Shown piece after piece: positions 1 to 7,532 of a stretch of 41,504 nt of DNA (its first letter is position 1; each line of letters starts with the position of its first letter). The notes beneath the pieces were generated by a model that did not search any database, was not told the DNA's origin, and saw nothing but the letters and a program-made list of their open reading frames with translations. Origin of the DNA: Empedobacter tilapiae (GTDB taxonomy: Bacteria; Bacteroidota; Bacteroidia; Flavobacteriales; Weeksellaceae); assembly GCF_004785645.1 (NCBI RefSeq), contig NZ_SRPE01000018.1, positions 1 to 41,504 of the forward strand. Reading direction: 5' to 3'. The translations under genes were made by a program, and so were the position numbers.

Positions 1-42
1 GTTAGGACTATTTATTAAATAATCACTAAACAATTTAAAATT

Positions 43-897
43 ATGAAAAAACATTTAGTCATTTTGATGAGTTTGTTTTCATCAGTTACTCTATTTTCTC
101 AAGTAGGAATAAATACCGAAAATCCTCAACAGCTTTTTCATACAGACGGAAAATCATCTGCTGCAACTACAAATCCAACTACAGGAGTTCCTAGTGTTGC
201 ACAACAAGTAGATGATGTTGTAATAACTAATCAAGGAAGGGTTGGTATAGGTGTTACAACACCAACACAAAGTTTAGATGTAAATGGAAGAACAAGAATT
301 AGAAATACAGACATTTTAACAAGCACTACAGTTTCACCGATTTTTGTTGATGAAAATGGGTTAGTAGGAAAAGCAAACATTAGTCCTCAATCTCAAATAG
401 CGTTCTTTACATCTACATCAACTTTAACTTTTACGCCTAGTAATTATAATACAGGTAGCGATCAAATTGTTCCAATTACTTCTAGTAATCAATCTCTTAA
501 TACAATTAATGCTACTATTCCATCAACAGGTAATATAAGGATTAATCAATCAGGAAACTATTTGATAGGAGCATCATTAAACTTTGGTCTACGAAGTCCT
601 GCTACTGACGCAAAGATTTTTATGGCATTAAACATCGATGTAAGTCGTAACGGAGGAACAAGTTGGACTTCTATTTCAGGTGCAAGACCTATTTTTGTTC
701 TGTATTGGTCTGCTGGAATGAATCAATCTTATACTTTACCAACAGTAATTAATAATTTTAATGTTGGTGATTTAATAAGGATCAAATTTTATAGAACTTT
801 TGCTGGAACATCACCACAAGGTGATAATGTTGATCAAATTAGTTTACAAGCAGGATATGGTGCTCCATCATTCACGCTTTCTCTTACGAAACTCTAA
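43..897 (+). CDS. Secreted protein with VGINT-type N-terminus
   Basis: The 284-residue product starts with a clear signal peptide (Lys-Lys, hydrophobic core, cleavage near SQ at residues 19-20). The mature part opens with VGINTENP, followed near residues 65-85 by VGIGVTTPTQSLDVNG. These short segments are common in flavobacterial exported proteins and in tail-fibre/adhesin-like proteins. The C-terminal 150 residues look beta-rich and rich in Ser, Thr, Asn and Gly. I see no T9SS sorting domain, lipobox or catalytic motif. Only 42 bases precede the start, so the promoter is mostly outside the window. The next gene (908) follows after 10 bases and may be co-transcribed. The export call is sound; the function is unknown, with a role at the cell surface as an inference. 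Confidence 0.8.
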   Translation: MKKHLVILMSLFSSVTLFSQVGINTENPQQLFHTDGKSSAATTNPTTGVPSVAQQVDDVVITNQGRVGIGVTTPTQSLDVNGRTRIRNTDILTSTTVSPIFVDENGLVGKANISPQSQIAFFTSTSTLTFTPSNYNTGSDQIVPITSSNQSLNTINATIPSTGNIRINQSGNYLIGASLNFGLRSPATDAKIFMALNIDVSRNGGTSWTSISGARPIFVLYWSAGMNQSYTLPTVINNFNVGDLIRIKFYRTFAGTSPQGDNVDQISLQAGYGAPSFTLSLTKL

Positions 898-907
898 TGA
901 ATATGAG

Positions 908-1339
908 ATGAATTACAAGTCTATTCACATAGGAGCTTTAATTAAACAAACAGTTATAGAGAGAGGAATAGAAATATCACGCATCTGTAATTTCTTGAAA
1001 TTAACTAAAGAAGAAGTGGAGGATATGTATAATAAGGAAAGTATCGATTCAGAACTACTTTTAAAATGGAGTAAATTATTAGAGTATGATTTCTTTCGAT
1101 TGTATTCTCAACACTTGATTTTATATGCTCCTGTAAAAACTAATAATTTTTCTCTTAAAAGTCAAAAATCAACATTACCTAGATTTCGTAAAAATGTGTA
1201 CACGAAAGAAATGATTGATTACATATTGAGTAAAATAGAAACTGGAGATATGAAGATTATAGAAGTGATTGAACGTTATCATATTCCAAAAACAACTTTG
1301 TATAAATGGATAAGTAAGTATAAAAATATGGACAAATAA
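908..1339 (+). CDS. Transposase-type helix-turn-helix protein, no catalytic domain
   Basis: I start this protein at the ATG at 908 (143 residues). The frame is open back to 800, but that part overlaps the preceding gene and gives implausible sequence. The N-terminal half (IRICNFLKL-like helix, LLLKWSKLLEYDFFRLYSQH) resembles a small helical regulator. The C-terminal half, about residues 97-140, is an HTH of the transposase/IS3 OrfA kind: YTKEMIDYILSKI, then IPKTTLYKWISKYK. No DDE or other catalytic residues follow, so it is more likely a DNA-binding protein than an active transposase. It sits 10 bases after the secreted-protein gene, ends before a strong terminator, and is followed by another small HTH protein. 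I recall similar pairs in Chryseobacterium-type genomes, but could not check. Confidence 0.75.
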   Translation: MNYKSIHIGALIKQTVIERGIEISRICNFLKLTKEEVEDMYNKESIDSELLLKWSKLLEYDFFRLYSQHLILYAPVKTNNFSLKSQKSTLPRFRKNVYTKEMIDYILSKIETGDMKIIEVIERYHIPKTTLYKWISKYKNMDK

Positions 1340-1386
1340 AAACTATACTCTCTAATTATTAATTTAACCTATTCTAATTAACCATT

Positions 1387-1422
1387 AGCTGCTAATCATT
1401 TTTTAGTGATTAGTGGCTTTTT
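1387..1422 (+). terminator. Rho-independent terminator after the HTH gene
   Basis: A hairpin with arms AGCTGCTAATCA and TGATTAGTGGCT (near-perfect pairing, loop of T and A) is followed by a short T run. It lies 48 bases after the stop of the 908 gene. Confidence 0.75.
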
Positions 1423-1434
1423 AAACTCAGACCA

Positions 1435-1755
1435 ATGAAAACCAAGATAAATTATAAAACACTTTATTCAGATATTATAAATGACCTTTATCCTTCAAAA
1501 AAATCAGTTTGTCAAGAAATATTGAATAAAAACACTTTATCTATACTTGATATTTTAGAATTAAATAAATTGATTTTCGAAGATAAACACAAAAGAAATA
1601 TTGAAGTAAATCAAAAATTCAGATCTTATTCTAAAAAGGATATTTTATTAATATTAGATTATCAGAAAAAACATAATCTAAATAATTCTCAATTAGCAAA
1701 TCATTTTAAATTAAGTAGAAATACTGTTGCTAAGTGGAAAAAGATATTTATTTAA
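1435..1755 (+). CDS. Small helix-turn-helix protein
   Basis: This 106-residue basic protein has an HTH at its C-terminus (residues ~70-105): KKDILLILDYQKKHNLNNSQ, then LANHFKLSRNTVAKWKKIF. That is the homeodomain-like HTH seen in transposase OrfA proteins and in sporulation/phage regulators. The N-terminal half is helical and unrecognised, and no catalytic domain follows. The gene begins only 13 bases after the terminator of the preceding HTH gene, so it probably has little independent promoter room and may be read through that hairpin. The two HTH proteins look like a functional pair (inference from adjacency and matching HTH type). The target is unknown. Confidence 0.7.
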   Translation: MKTKINYKTLYSDIINDLYPSKKSVCQEILNKNTLSILDILELNKLIFEDKHKRNIEVNQKFRSYSKKDILLILDYQKKHNLNNSQLANHFKLSRNTVAKWKKIFI

Positions 1756-2896
1756 AAAATCGTCAATCGACGCTTTTCTTTATTTTCATTTTTTTGCTCA
1801 TCCAAAAAAACGAAACAAAAAAAGATGCCGACAATAGTCTCTCAATGATTCAACTAACTAAATTATTTTCATAAAGTTGGCAACTCGCTTTGCTCAAACA
1901 CTCCAACTTTTTTATTTCAATAATTTAGAGTTGAATTTCATTTCGATACTAAATCGTCGGATTTTTAATTCCTTTTTCAATATTCAAATTCATTTTAACA
2001 ATGAATTTCAAAAACTGTCATTGCTGAAGAGCCGAGATTGCTGTAAATAAGAGTTTTAAAGTTGACATACGATTTGCAGACGAGCTTCAATCCATTGAAA
2101 CGAGCGTAAAAAAGATTAGTGAGCGATAGCGAGTCATTTAAGATTTTTAGTGAGTAAAATAAGATTGAACGTCGAAAATCGCAGTCTTGACGTTTTTGGT
2201 TCGTTTTTGCGTCAAGGTAAAAATGAACATATAATTATTAATTAATTTGTAACAATTTTACCTAAGCTCCAGTGGAGCTTCTCCTCTTAATCTCAAATTT
2301 TTAATTTCAAATGTTTTTGCGTCAAGGTTTCCCGAAGGGTATATGTATTCCTTTTCTTTAATGTCACTTTTTTTAGTCAAAAAAACTAACGAAAAAAGAC
2401 TTGGCTGTAAACCTCACTACTAAAAATGTTCTCATTTCACTAAAGATTTTAAAAACCCTACGGGCTAAAACCTTTTTTACGTTTCATTCAATCATTTTCT
2501 TAACGTGTGAGTTTTAATGCCGTTTTCTTAATCTCAAATGTCTTTTTATCAAGAAAAAAAATGAACATAGTTAAGCAATTAGCGAGTAATCGTTATTTAT
2601 CGTCTAAGTCTTCGATACAACGTTTTACAAACTTCACTCTGACTGATGATAAAAAGAAGCTGAAATAAATTCAGTTTGACAAATACATGTAACCACTACT
2701 TTTTACCTAATACAATTCCCACATTTCATTAAGATAAAAATCTTCCCAACTAAAACTAAATGTATCAGCAGTGGGGGCGTCAAGCTATGGAAGTTGAAAG
2801 TTTAATAATTAGCCTTTTGTAATGAGAACAAATGTCAGGATTTCCCAAAAGTTGAGTTGGTATCAAAAACAGAAAAAGCAAAGACAAAAAAATATA
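1756..2896. repeat. Gene-free spacer with degenerate dispersed repeats
   Basis: About 1.1 kb without a credible gene. GTTTTTGCGTCAAGGT occurs exactly at 2203-2218 and 2313-2328. CTTAATCTCAAAT occurs at 2286-2298 and 2527-2539. AAAAATGAACATA occurs near 2219 and 2558. Two longer degenerate copies (1778-1832 and 2356-2405) share a CTTTA, T-run, CAAAAAAAC, GAAAAAA-GA pattern. A 17-base near-palindrome AAGCTCCAGTGGAGCTT lies at 2264-2280. This looks like reshuffled copies of an intergenic repeat rather than a decayed gene. The surroundings also contain stretches that resemble flavobacterial inter-gene filler, such as the CTCGCTTTGCTCAAACA segment near 1886. Confidence 0.6.
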
Positions 2897-2928
2897 AAAA
2901 GCTCTTATCAATACGAATAAGAGCTTTT
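2897..2928 (-). terminator. Terminator of ywbE
   Basis: Perfect 12-base arms AAAAGCTCTTAT and ATAAGAGCTTTT with an 8-base loop. On the minus strand the hairpin is followed by a T-rich tract. It lies 21 bases after the ywbE stop. Confidence 0.85.
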
Positions 2929-2948
2929 AATTTATAATTTGATGTGTT

Positions 2949-3152
2949 CTAAAAATCGTCTTCAATAATTTCCTGTACACGCCCAATTTGTCCATCCATC
3001 AAACGAACTTTTATACCATGATGATGATAAGGCGCAGAAGTCAATAAATCTTTCACGATACCCTCAGTCAATTCGCCAGTTCGTTGATCCTTTTTCAATA
3101 CAATATTAACCAGCATACCAGGTTTTATATTAGCTCTTGTTTTACCATCCAT
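2949..3152 (-). CDS. ywbE: YwbE family protein
   Basis: A 67-residue protein that matches the small YwbE family over its whole length, with the typical RANIKPGMLVNIVLKKDQRT opening, a GELTEGIVKDLLT segment, the HHHGIKVRL stretch and a GRVQEI ending. The fold is probably a small KOW/SH3-like beta barrel; the family's role is not established. The gene is single, with its own terminator at 2897-2928. A hairpin at 3239-3278 separates it from the iron-uptake genes further upstream on the same strand. I am confident of the family and not of the function. Confidence 0.85.
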   Translation of the reverse strand: MDGKTRANIKPGMLVNIVLKKDQRTGELTEGIVKDLLTSAPYHHHGIKVRLMDGQIGRVQEIIEDDF

Positions 3153-3238
3153 ATTACAAATATCTTAAAATAAATGGAAAAGATATTCATTCTGTCATAA
3201 AGGAAATTAAAAAACACATTCATCTGGAAGGTAAAAAC

Positions 3239-3278
3239 AAATGGTACCTTCATGAAATATAAAGAGTACCATTTTTAT
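3239..3278 (-). terminator. Probable terminator of the iron-uptake operon
   Basis: Arms AAATGGTAC and GTACCATTT enclose an 18-base loop, with T-rich sequence on both outer sides. The hairpin is about 90 bases after the stop of the PepSY gene and before ywbE. The long loop lowers confidence. Confidence 0.45.
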
Positions 3279-3370
3279 TTGCTTTCCCTAAAAGCTACTT
3301 AAAATATTTAAAATTGACTATTTGTTTAGTATATGGAGACCTCATCTTTTCATACCTGTATAAGTAATTT

Positions 3371-4516
3371 CTATCTTCTTTTAGGCTGTTTATTCCACCA
3401 TACAATTGCTCCAGTAATAGGAAGAGATGCACAAATGAGAGAGACAATAAAAGCTAATATTTTAGTAGGATATCCCCATATTCCTCCGGTATGTAAATCA
3501 TAATTCATTCCTATTAACTCATCGCCTAGTTTTTGATTCTCACTTGATTTTATATTAAGTAATTTTCCTGAATTTTGATCAAAATAATACCATCTGAAAA
3601 CACTTGTTTTATTCTTTTCTAATCTAACTTGTATATCTTGGTCTTCATCTTTATCTCTTAATCTAACGGACATCATATTAGCTTCAGGATTTTTCTCCAT
3701 TGCATAAAGTAAAGACTCGTTCAAAATATTATTAGGATTAAGAATTACATTTTTTTCTAAGGATAAATCTTTATCGTTTTCTGATATTGTTATCGAATTA
3801 AGAGTTTTTGTTGTAAACTTTTTAAAGCTAGGATAAGAAAATATTAAGCCTGTAAATGCAATAATTAGTACAAATACAAATGTCTGAAAACCTAGAACGT
3901 TGTGTAAATCGTAAACTAAACGTTTCCATTTTACACTAAAGTTAACCCAAACAGCTTTTTTTACTAATTTCTTTTTCCATTTTTTTGGCCACCAAAGCAC
4001 TAAGCCACTTATTGTAAGTATTATAAAAATAACTGTAGATAAAGCTACAATGGTATGACCAACATTTTTTCCTAACAATAATGTTTGGTGTAGTTGCAAA
4101 ACAACTTGAAAAAATTCATATTTTGTATTTTCTACAAATTGTACTTTTCCACTGTATGGATTTATGAAAACTCTTTTATAGTAAACCATGTAATTATGGT
4201 ATAACGTTTTTTCTTTATCAGTTTTGTTTGCTCTAAAAATCCAAGTTCTGTCTTTATCTAAATATAAATCAACACGTGTAACTTTTTCATTCGTAGGAAG
4301 ATTTTTATTTGCTATTTCTATAAGATCAGTTAAAGGTAATGCCTGCTTACTTACAGGCATTTTATTTTCTTGAATAGAATATCTTTCCGGATAAACTATT
4401 GTTTTTAAATCATCATAAAAAACATAAATACATCCAGTAATACTTACAACAAATATGATTAAGCCTACAATAAGACCAAGCCATTTATGTAACCAAAGTA
4501 TTGATTTCTTAATCAT
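3371..4516 (-). CDS. PepSY-associated TM helix protein (iron/siderophore-linked)
   Basis: The 381-residue inner-membrane protein has the PepSY_TM (PF03929-type) layout: a first helix at ~14-34 after the LHKWLGL motif, a long periplasmic part, paired helices at ~147-170 and ~208-230, and a last helix at ~352-372 ending in a basic tail. Conserved His residues sit at helix ends (LHKWLG, LHQTLLLG, YDLHNVLG, YDLHTGGIWG), consistent with haem or metal binding in this family. It is 6 bases downstream of the TonB-dependent receptor gene and is almost certainly co-transcribed with it. Such proteins next to siderophore receptors are often considered inner-membrane reductases that release iron (FoxB/PiuB-like). 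That role is inferred from family and context. Confidence 0.85.
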   Translation of the reverse strand: MIKKSILWLHKWLGLIVGLIIFVVSITGCIYVFYDDLKTIVYPERYSIQENKMPVSKQALPLTDLIEIANKNLPTNEKVTRVDLYLDKDRTWIFRANKTDKEKTLYHNYMVYYKRVFINPYSGKVQFVENTKYEFFQVVLQLHQTLLLGKNVGHTIVALSTVIFIILTISGLVLWWPKKWKKKLVKKAVWVNFSVKWKRLVYDLHNVLGFQTFVFVLIIAFTGLIFSYPSFKKFTTKTLNSITISENDKDLSLEKNVILNPNNILNESLLYAMEKNPEANMMSVRLRDKDEDQDIQVRLEKNKTSVFRWYYFDQNSGKLLNIKSSENQKLGDELIGMNYDLHTGGIWGYPTKILAFIVSLICASLPITGAIVWWNKQPKRR

Positions 4517-4522
4517 TTTAAG

Positions 4523-6658
4523 TTAAAATTTATAATTAATCATAAATGTTGCTGTTGTTCCAGTTCCTCTAACATAATTAGCTGCATTTGCGCTGTACTG
4601 GCTTGCGACGGTATAGTATGTGTAATTAAAAATATTATCGATTCCTAAGCTAGCTCCCCAATTTTTATTGAACTGATAATTACTAGATAAATTAAATAAG
4701 TTAACAGTTTTTACAGGAGCTTCATTTGCTAAGTAAACGCCTTTATTGTTTATATTAAAACGATCTCTATCACCTGTCATTACATAATTTAAAGCGATAT
4801 TAAGTTTTTGATTTGGAGAAAAACGTACATACGCTGTAGCTTTTGGAGGAGCAATTCTTGTTCCGTTCAAATACTTTTTACTACCATCATTATTTTCAGA
4901 TTTTCCTTCTACAAAAGAATAAGATACACCTGTTTTCCATACTCTAGAAATATTAGCGTCTAAGCTTAATTCGATTCCGTAGGTACGTTCAGGCGCTCTT
5001 AATGGTCTCAATATGCCATTTTCGTTTGCTACTAAATTAACCCCATCTTTTGATGTACTTATAAAATAAGCAGCTGTAAAATTCAACATCTTATATCGCG
5101 AAGAAAATCCGATTTCGTAATTATTTGTTAAAATAGGTTTTGTATTTACATTCGCTAATGTACTTTCTTCTGCAGCTCGTACAATTCTTCCTAATTCATT
5201 AATAGAAAAACCTTGTGTAAAGCTTATAAATGGATTAAAAATGTCAAATTTTGTATAACGTAAACCTGCATTAAAAGTGGTTCCTTTATAAGGGAATTTT
5301 CCGCCTTGAACATCTATAGATCCTTCTCCATTTGGCCCACTTGCTATAGTTCTAAAATCTTTTATCTTTACTTGAGCATTTTCGTAACGAATTCCCCCCT
5401 TAAAGACTAAGTTTTCCAATAAATCTAATTTTAATTGAGCATAAGGAGCAAAACTTGCCATTTTCATTTTCGGAATGTAAACTCTTCCGTCTGTTAAGTC
5501 TTGATATGTAACATCGTTTAGTAAGTCTAATCCGTAAGTAACCTCTCCTGGGATATTAGCAACAGAAAAAGGTGTATTAAAGTTTAAACGAATCCCTTTT
5601 TTATTCGAATTAATTTTTGTTTGACCAGGTCCATACCAGTTTACTGCAGATTCAACATATCTATTCATTGAACGAAATGAATTAAGATAAAATGAAGCAT
5701 CGAACTGAGTATTTCCAAATAATTTATTGTTATTATAACGAACAATTAAGTTGTGATTGAATGGAGTACCTGTTGGTTTTCCAGGATCTTCTCCTTTTAC
5801 TCCAATTGTTGGCGAAACACCAAAAACACCATTTTTACTTATGTACTTTGCATGTTGTGTACTGTTATAAAAATTATACATTAAACTAATTTCAGACTCA
5901 TCGTTAATTTGATAATTAAGTTTTGTATAAACATTATTTTGGTAAGAGTTTGAAGTGCCGTCTGTTTGTCCTAAAACTAGACCATCACCATCTCGTTGTA
6001 ATTCTGTGTAATCAATTGATCCACCTACCATATAAGAAATTTTATTAACGTTCCCAGAAAGGAATTGAGATACTCTGTAACCAAAAGTTTCTTTATTATT
6101 ATATGGATTAGCTGTAATTCCTACAGAAGTTTGTCCTGAAATAGGATTTTGATTAAAATTCTTTTTTGTGATATAATTTATAATTCCACCTCCAGATCCA
6201 TTTCCATAGATAGAAGTAGCACCTTTTATAACTTCAATTCGTTCAATAACACTTGGATCTATTGTGCGTATATCTCTAGCTCCATTCATTAAAGGAGTAG
6301 ATTGAGGAATACCATCAATTAATACCAAAACTGTACGTCCACGTAACGACTGTCCAGAATTGGTTGACTTGTTATTGCTCACATTTAGTCCAGGAACTAA
6401 ATTTCCAAGAATTTGTGAAATGTCAGTAGTAAATTCCATTTGTTCTTGTATCTGTTTTTGAGAAATAACAGTAACAGAAGATGGTATTTTATTTATATTT
6501 TCGGACTTTCTACCAGCTGTAACTATAACTTCATCTACAGATATAACTTCATTGGAGTTTACTATAGAATCGTTGACTTGTGCAAAAGTGGAAACGCTTA
6601 AAAGCAAACTAAGAAATAGGGAAGGTTTTTGAGGGATTTTAAATAAATATTTTCTCAT
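4523..6658 (-). CDS. TonB-dependent siderophore receptor
   Basis: An outer-membrane iron-complex receptor of 711 residues from the ATG at 6658. The open frame runs back to a TTG at 6685, but that stretch lies inside the promoter. After a signal peptide ending near TFAQ comes a TonB box (DEVIVTAGRK), then the plug domain (IPSSVTVISQKQI; LRGRTVLVLIDGIPQS; IERIEVIKGATSIYGNGSGG). A beta barrel follows, ending in Phe (ATFMINYKF), as expected for BAM-dependent assembly. No carboxypeptidase-like N-terminal extension of the SusC type is present, which fits siderophore rather than glycan import. The PepSY protein follows after 6 bases. The promoter start region is covered by a Fur-like palindrome, so iron repression is likely. 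The ligand cannot be told from sequence. Confidence 0.9.
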   Translation of the reverse strand: MRKYLFKIPQKPSLFLSLLLSVSTFAQVNDSIVNSNEVISVDEVIVTAGRKSENINKIPSSVTVISQKQIQEQMEFTTDISQILGNLVPGLNVSNNKSTNSGQSLRGRTVLVLIDGIPQSTPLMNGARDIRTIDPSVIERIEVIKGATSIYGNGSGGGIINYITKKNFNQNPISGQTSVGITANPYNNKETFGYRVSQFLSGNVNKISYMVGGSIDYTELQRDGDGLVLGQTDGTSNSYQNNVYTKLNYQINDESEISLMYNFYNSTQHAKYISKNGVFGVSPTIGVKGEDPGKPTGTPFNHNLIVRYNNNKLFGNTQFDASFYLNSFRSMNRYVESAVNWYGPGQTKINSNKKGIRLNFNTPFSVANIPGEVTYGLDLLNDVTYQDLTDGRVYIPKMKMASFAPYAQLKLDLLENLVFKGGIRYENAQVKIKDFRTIASGPNGEGSIDVQGGKFPYKGTTFNAGLRYTKFDIFNPFISFTQGFSINELGRIVRAAEESTLANVNTKPILTNNYEIGFSSRYKMLNFTAAYFISTSKDGVNLVANENGILRPLRAPERTYGIELSLDANISRVWKTGVSYSFVEGKSENNDGSKKYLNGTRIAPPKATAYVRFSPNQKLNIALNYVMTGDRDRFNINNKGVYLANEAPVKTVNLFNLSSNYQFNKNWGASLGIDNIFNYTYYTVASQYSANAANYVRGTGTTATFMINYKF

Positions 6659-6661
6659 CTT

Positions 6662-6680
6662 TTTATTTAGAATAAATAAA
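6662..6680. promoter_or_regulatory. Fur-like operator at the receptor promoter
   Basis: A perfect palindrome TTTATTTA-GAA-TAAATAAA (8-base arms, 3-base centre) lies 3 bases upstream of the receptor ATG, just downstream of the -7 box. Its size, AT-rich arms and place over the expected transcription start fit a Fur-type repressor site. The regulator is an inference from gene content. Confidence 0.6.
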
Positions 6681-6682
6681 CG

Positions 6683-6712
6683 CAAATATACAATTATAAC
6701 TTATTTCGTAAA
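6683..6712 (-). promoter_or_regulatory. Promoter of the TonB receptor/PepSY operon
   Basis: On the minus strand TATATTTG (6690-6683) matches the Bacteroidetes -7 consensus TAnnTTTG. TTT of a -33-like box lies 19 bases upstream (6712-6710). Transcription would start near 6677, inside the palindrome, giving a leader of about 20 bases. Confidence 0.6.
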
Positions 6713-7220
6713 TTTTTTTTATTTATAAAAAAATTATACATTTTCAGCAGAAAGCATTGAGAAAATATAGTATATAATAATGTATTCAAATATGTTATTA
6801 TATATTCTATTCATAATGAATTGATTTAGAGAGTCAAAAGGAAGTTGAAAGACTAGATGATTTTAGAAAAGTTTTAGAAATATAATTGGTTCTCTATCAA
6901 TGGCAGGATCCTTAATTGATGATAAATCACTATTAAACATTAAAACTATATCAGATAAAAACGATTTTATTCTTTCAAAACTAAATAGTGTATTTGGAGA
7001 TGAAATGTATTCTATTTCTATAATCTTTGAATTAAATAATATTAAATTTGAAGATAATAAAAAAAATAAATCATTGAAGTTCTTAGTGATAGAGGGTAAT
7101 TTAATATTAAAAGATCAATATATGGGAAGGATAAAGCTAAAATATCTGTAAATAGAGTATGATATATTGAGCGTAAATTAAAAGTAAATAGAGCGCAAAA
7201 TAATAGTAACTTGATAAAAA
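6713..7220. other. Gap without a credible gene
   Basis: About 500 bases of AT-rich sequence. An 83-codon frame at 6900-7151 is open, but it has no recognisable domain, no RBS or TAnnTTTG box in front, and a composition no better than the surrounding DNA. I do not call it a gene. AAAGTAAATAGAGCG and AAATAGAGTATGATATATTGAGCG near 7151-7195 look like a short imperfect repeat. Confidence 0.4.
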
Positions 7221-7438
7221 ATAGATACAATTTTAAAGCAATTAATAAAGTTAGGCTATGTGCAAGAAATTATTTTTAATGAAATTGATGAATTAAGAAG
7301 TTATGCAACATAAACTTTTGTTCTCAATTATTAAAAGAAAATCTAGTTGATTTAGCATTGAACAAATTAATAATTGCAGAAATTGTAAAAGCTGTTTATG
7401 AGTATTTAACAATAAATTATTACTTTTGCAGTAGATAA
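7221..7438 (+). pseudogene. Decayed small hypothetical gene
   Basis: Two consecutive reading frames carry protein-like sequence. 7221-7315 reads ILKQLIKLGYVQEIIFNEID followed by ELRSYAT and a stop. After a frame change, 7338-7438 reads SQLLKENLVDLALNKL and further helical sequence up to a stop. Together they resemble a small helical hypothetical protein I associate with Bacteroidetes, broken by a frameshift and missing its start. The tail overlaps the promoter of the fluoride operon, so any coding role there is lost. The family recognition is from memory and weak. Confidence 0.35.
7421..7428 (+). promoter_or_regulatory. -7 box of the fluoride operon
   Basis: TACTTTTG fits TAnnTTTG. Transcription from it would start near 7435, so the transcript would begin almost exactly at the riboswitch. 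No good -33 box is visible (TTTATG at 7395 is a weak candidate). Confidence 0.5.
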
Positions 7439-7498
7439 AAAGGAAATGGTGTTCTTCCTTACCCAACCGCTTTATAAAAAGCTGATGACGCCTGATTA
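7438..7498 (+). promoter_or_regulatory. Fluoride riboswitch (crcB motif)
   Basis: The conserved blocks of the crcB RNA appear in order: GGAAATGGTGTTCTTCC (7442-7458), AACCGC (7465-7470) and GCTGATGACGCCT (7481-7493). Flanking segments can form the expected stems (GGAA with TTCC; GCTTT with AAAGC). The aptamer lies 35 bases upstream of a CLC gene of the fluoride type, the classic target of this riboswitch. Family knowledge: it binds fluoride with Mg2+ and turns on exporters. The G of the usual GATGG is A here (AATGG), a small departure from the common consensus. Confidence 0.92.
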
Positions 7499-7527
7499 AG
7501 TAAAATGATCTAAGCATTTTAATCAGG
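7491..7527 (+). promoter_or_regulatory. Expression-platform hairpin of the fluoride riboswitch
   Basis: CCTGATT (7491-7497), which forms the 3' edge of the aptamer, can pair with AATCAGG (7521-7527). AAAATG (7502-7507) can pair with CATTTT (7515-7520) inside it. No T run follows and the ATG is 5 bases on, so the hairpin more likely hides the translation start than ends transcription. Fluoride binding would hold CCT in the aptamer and free the start (inference). Confidence 0.65.
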
Positions 7528-7532
7528 TAGTT

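Noticed and set aside
1-42. Similarity of TTAGGACTATTTATT at the window start to the AGG part of the cargo promoters
   Set aside because: AGG lies only 39 bases before the start codon and no TTTG follows at the required distance. The upstream part is outside the window.
800-907. Upstream part of the frame of the first HTH gene, overlapping the secreted gene
   Set aside because: The sequence is an out-of-frame reading of the secreted protein's end. The ATG at 908 gives a natural start.
6659-6685. TTG start adding nine residues to the TonB-dependent receptor
   Set aside because: It would lie in the -7 box and palindrome. The ATG at 6658 directly precedes a normal signal peptide.
6900-7151. 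83-codon plus-strand frame
   Set aside because: No domain, promoter or homologue recognised, and it lies in decayed AT-rich sequence.
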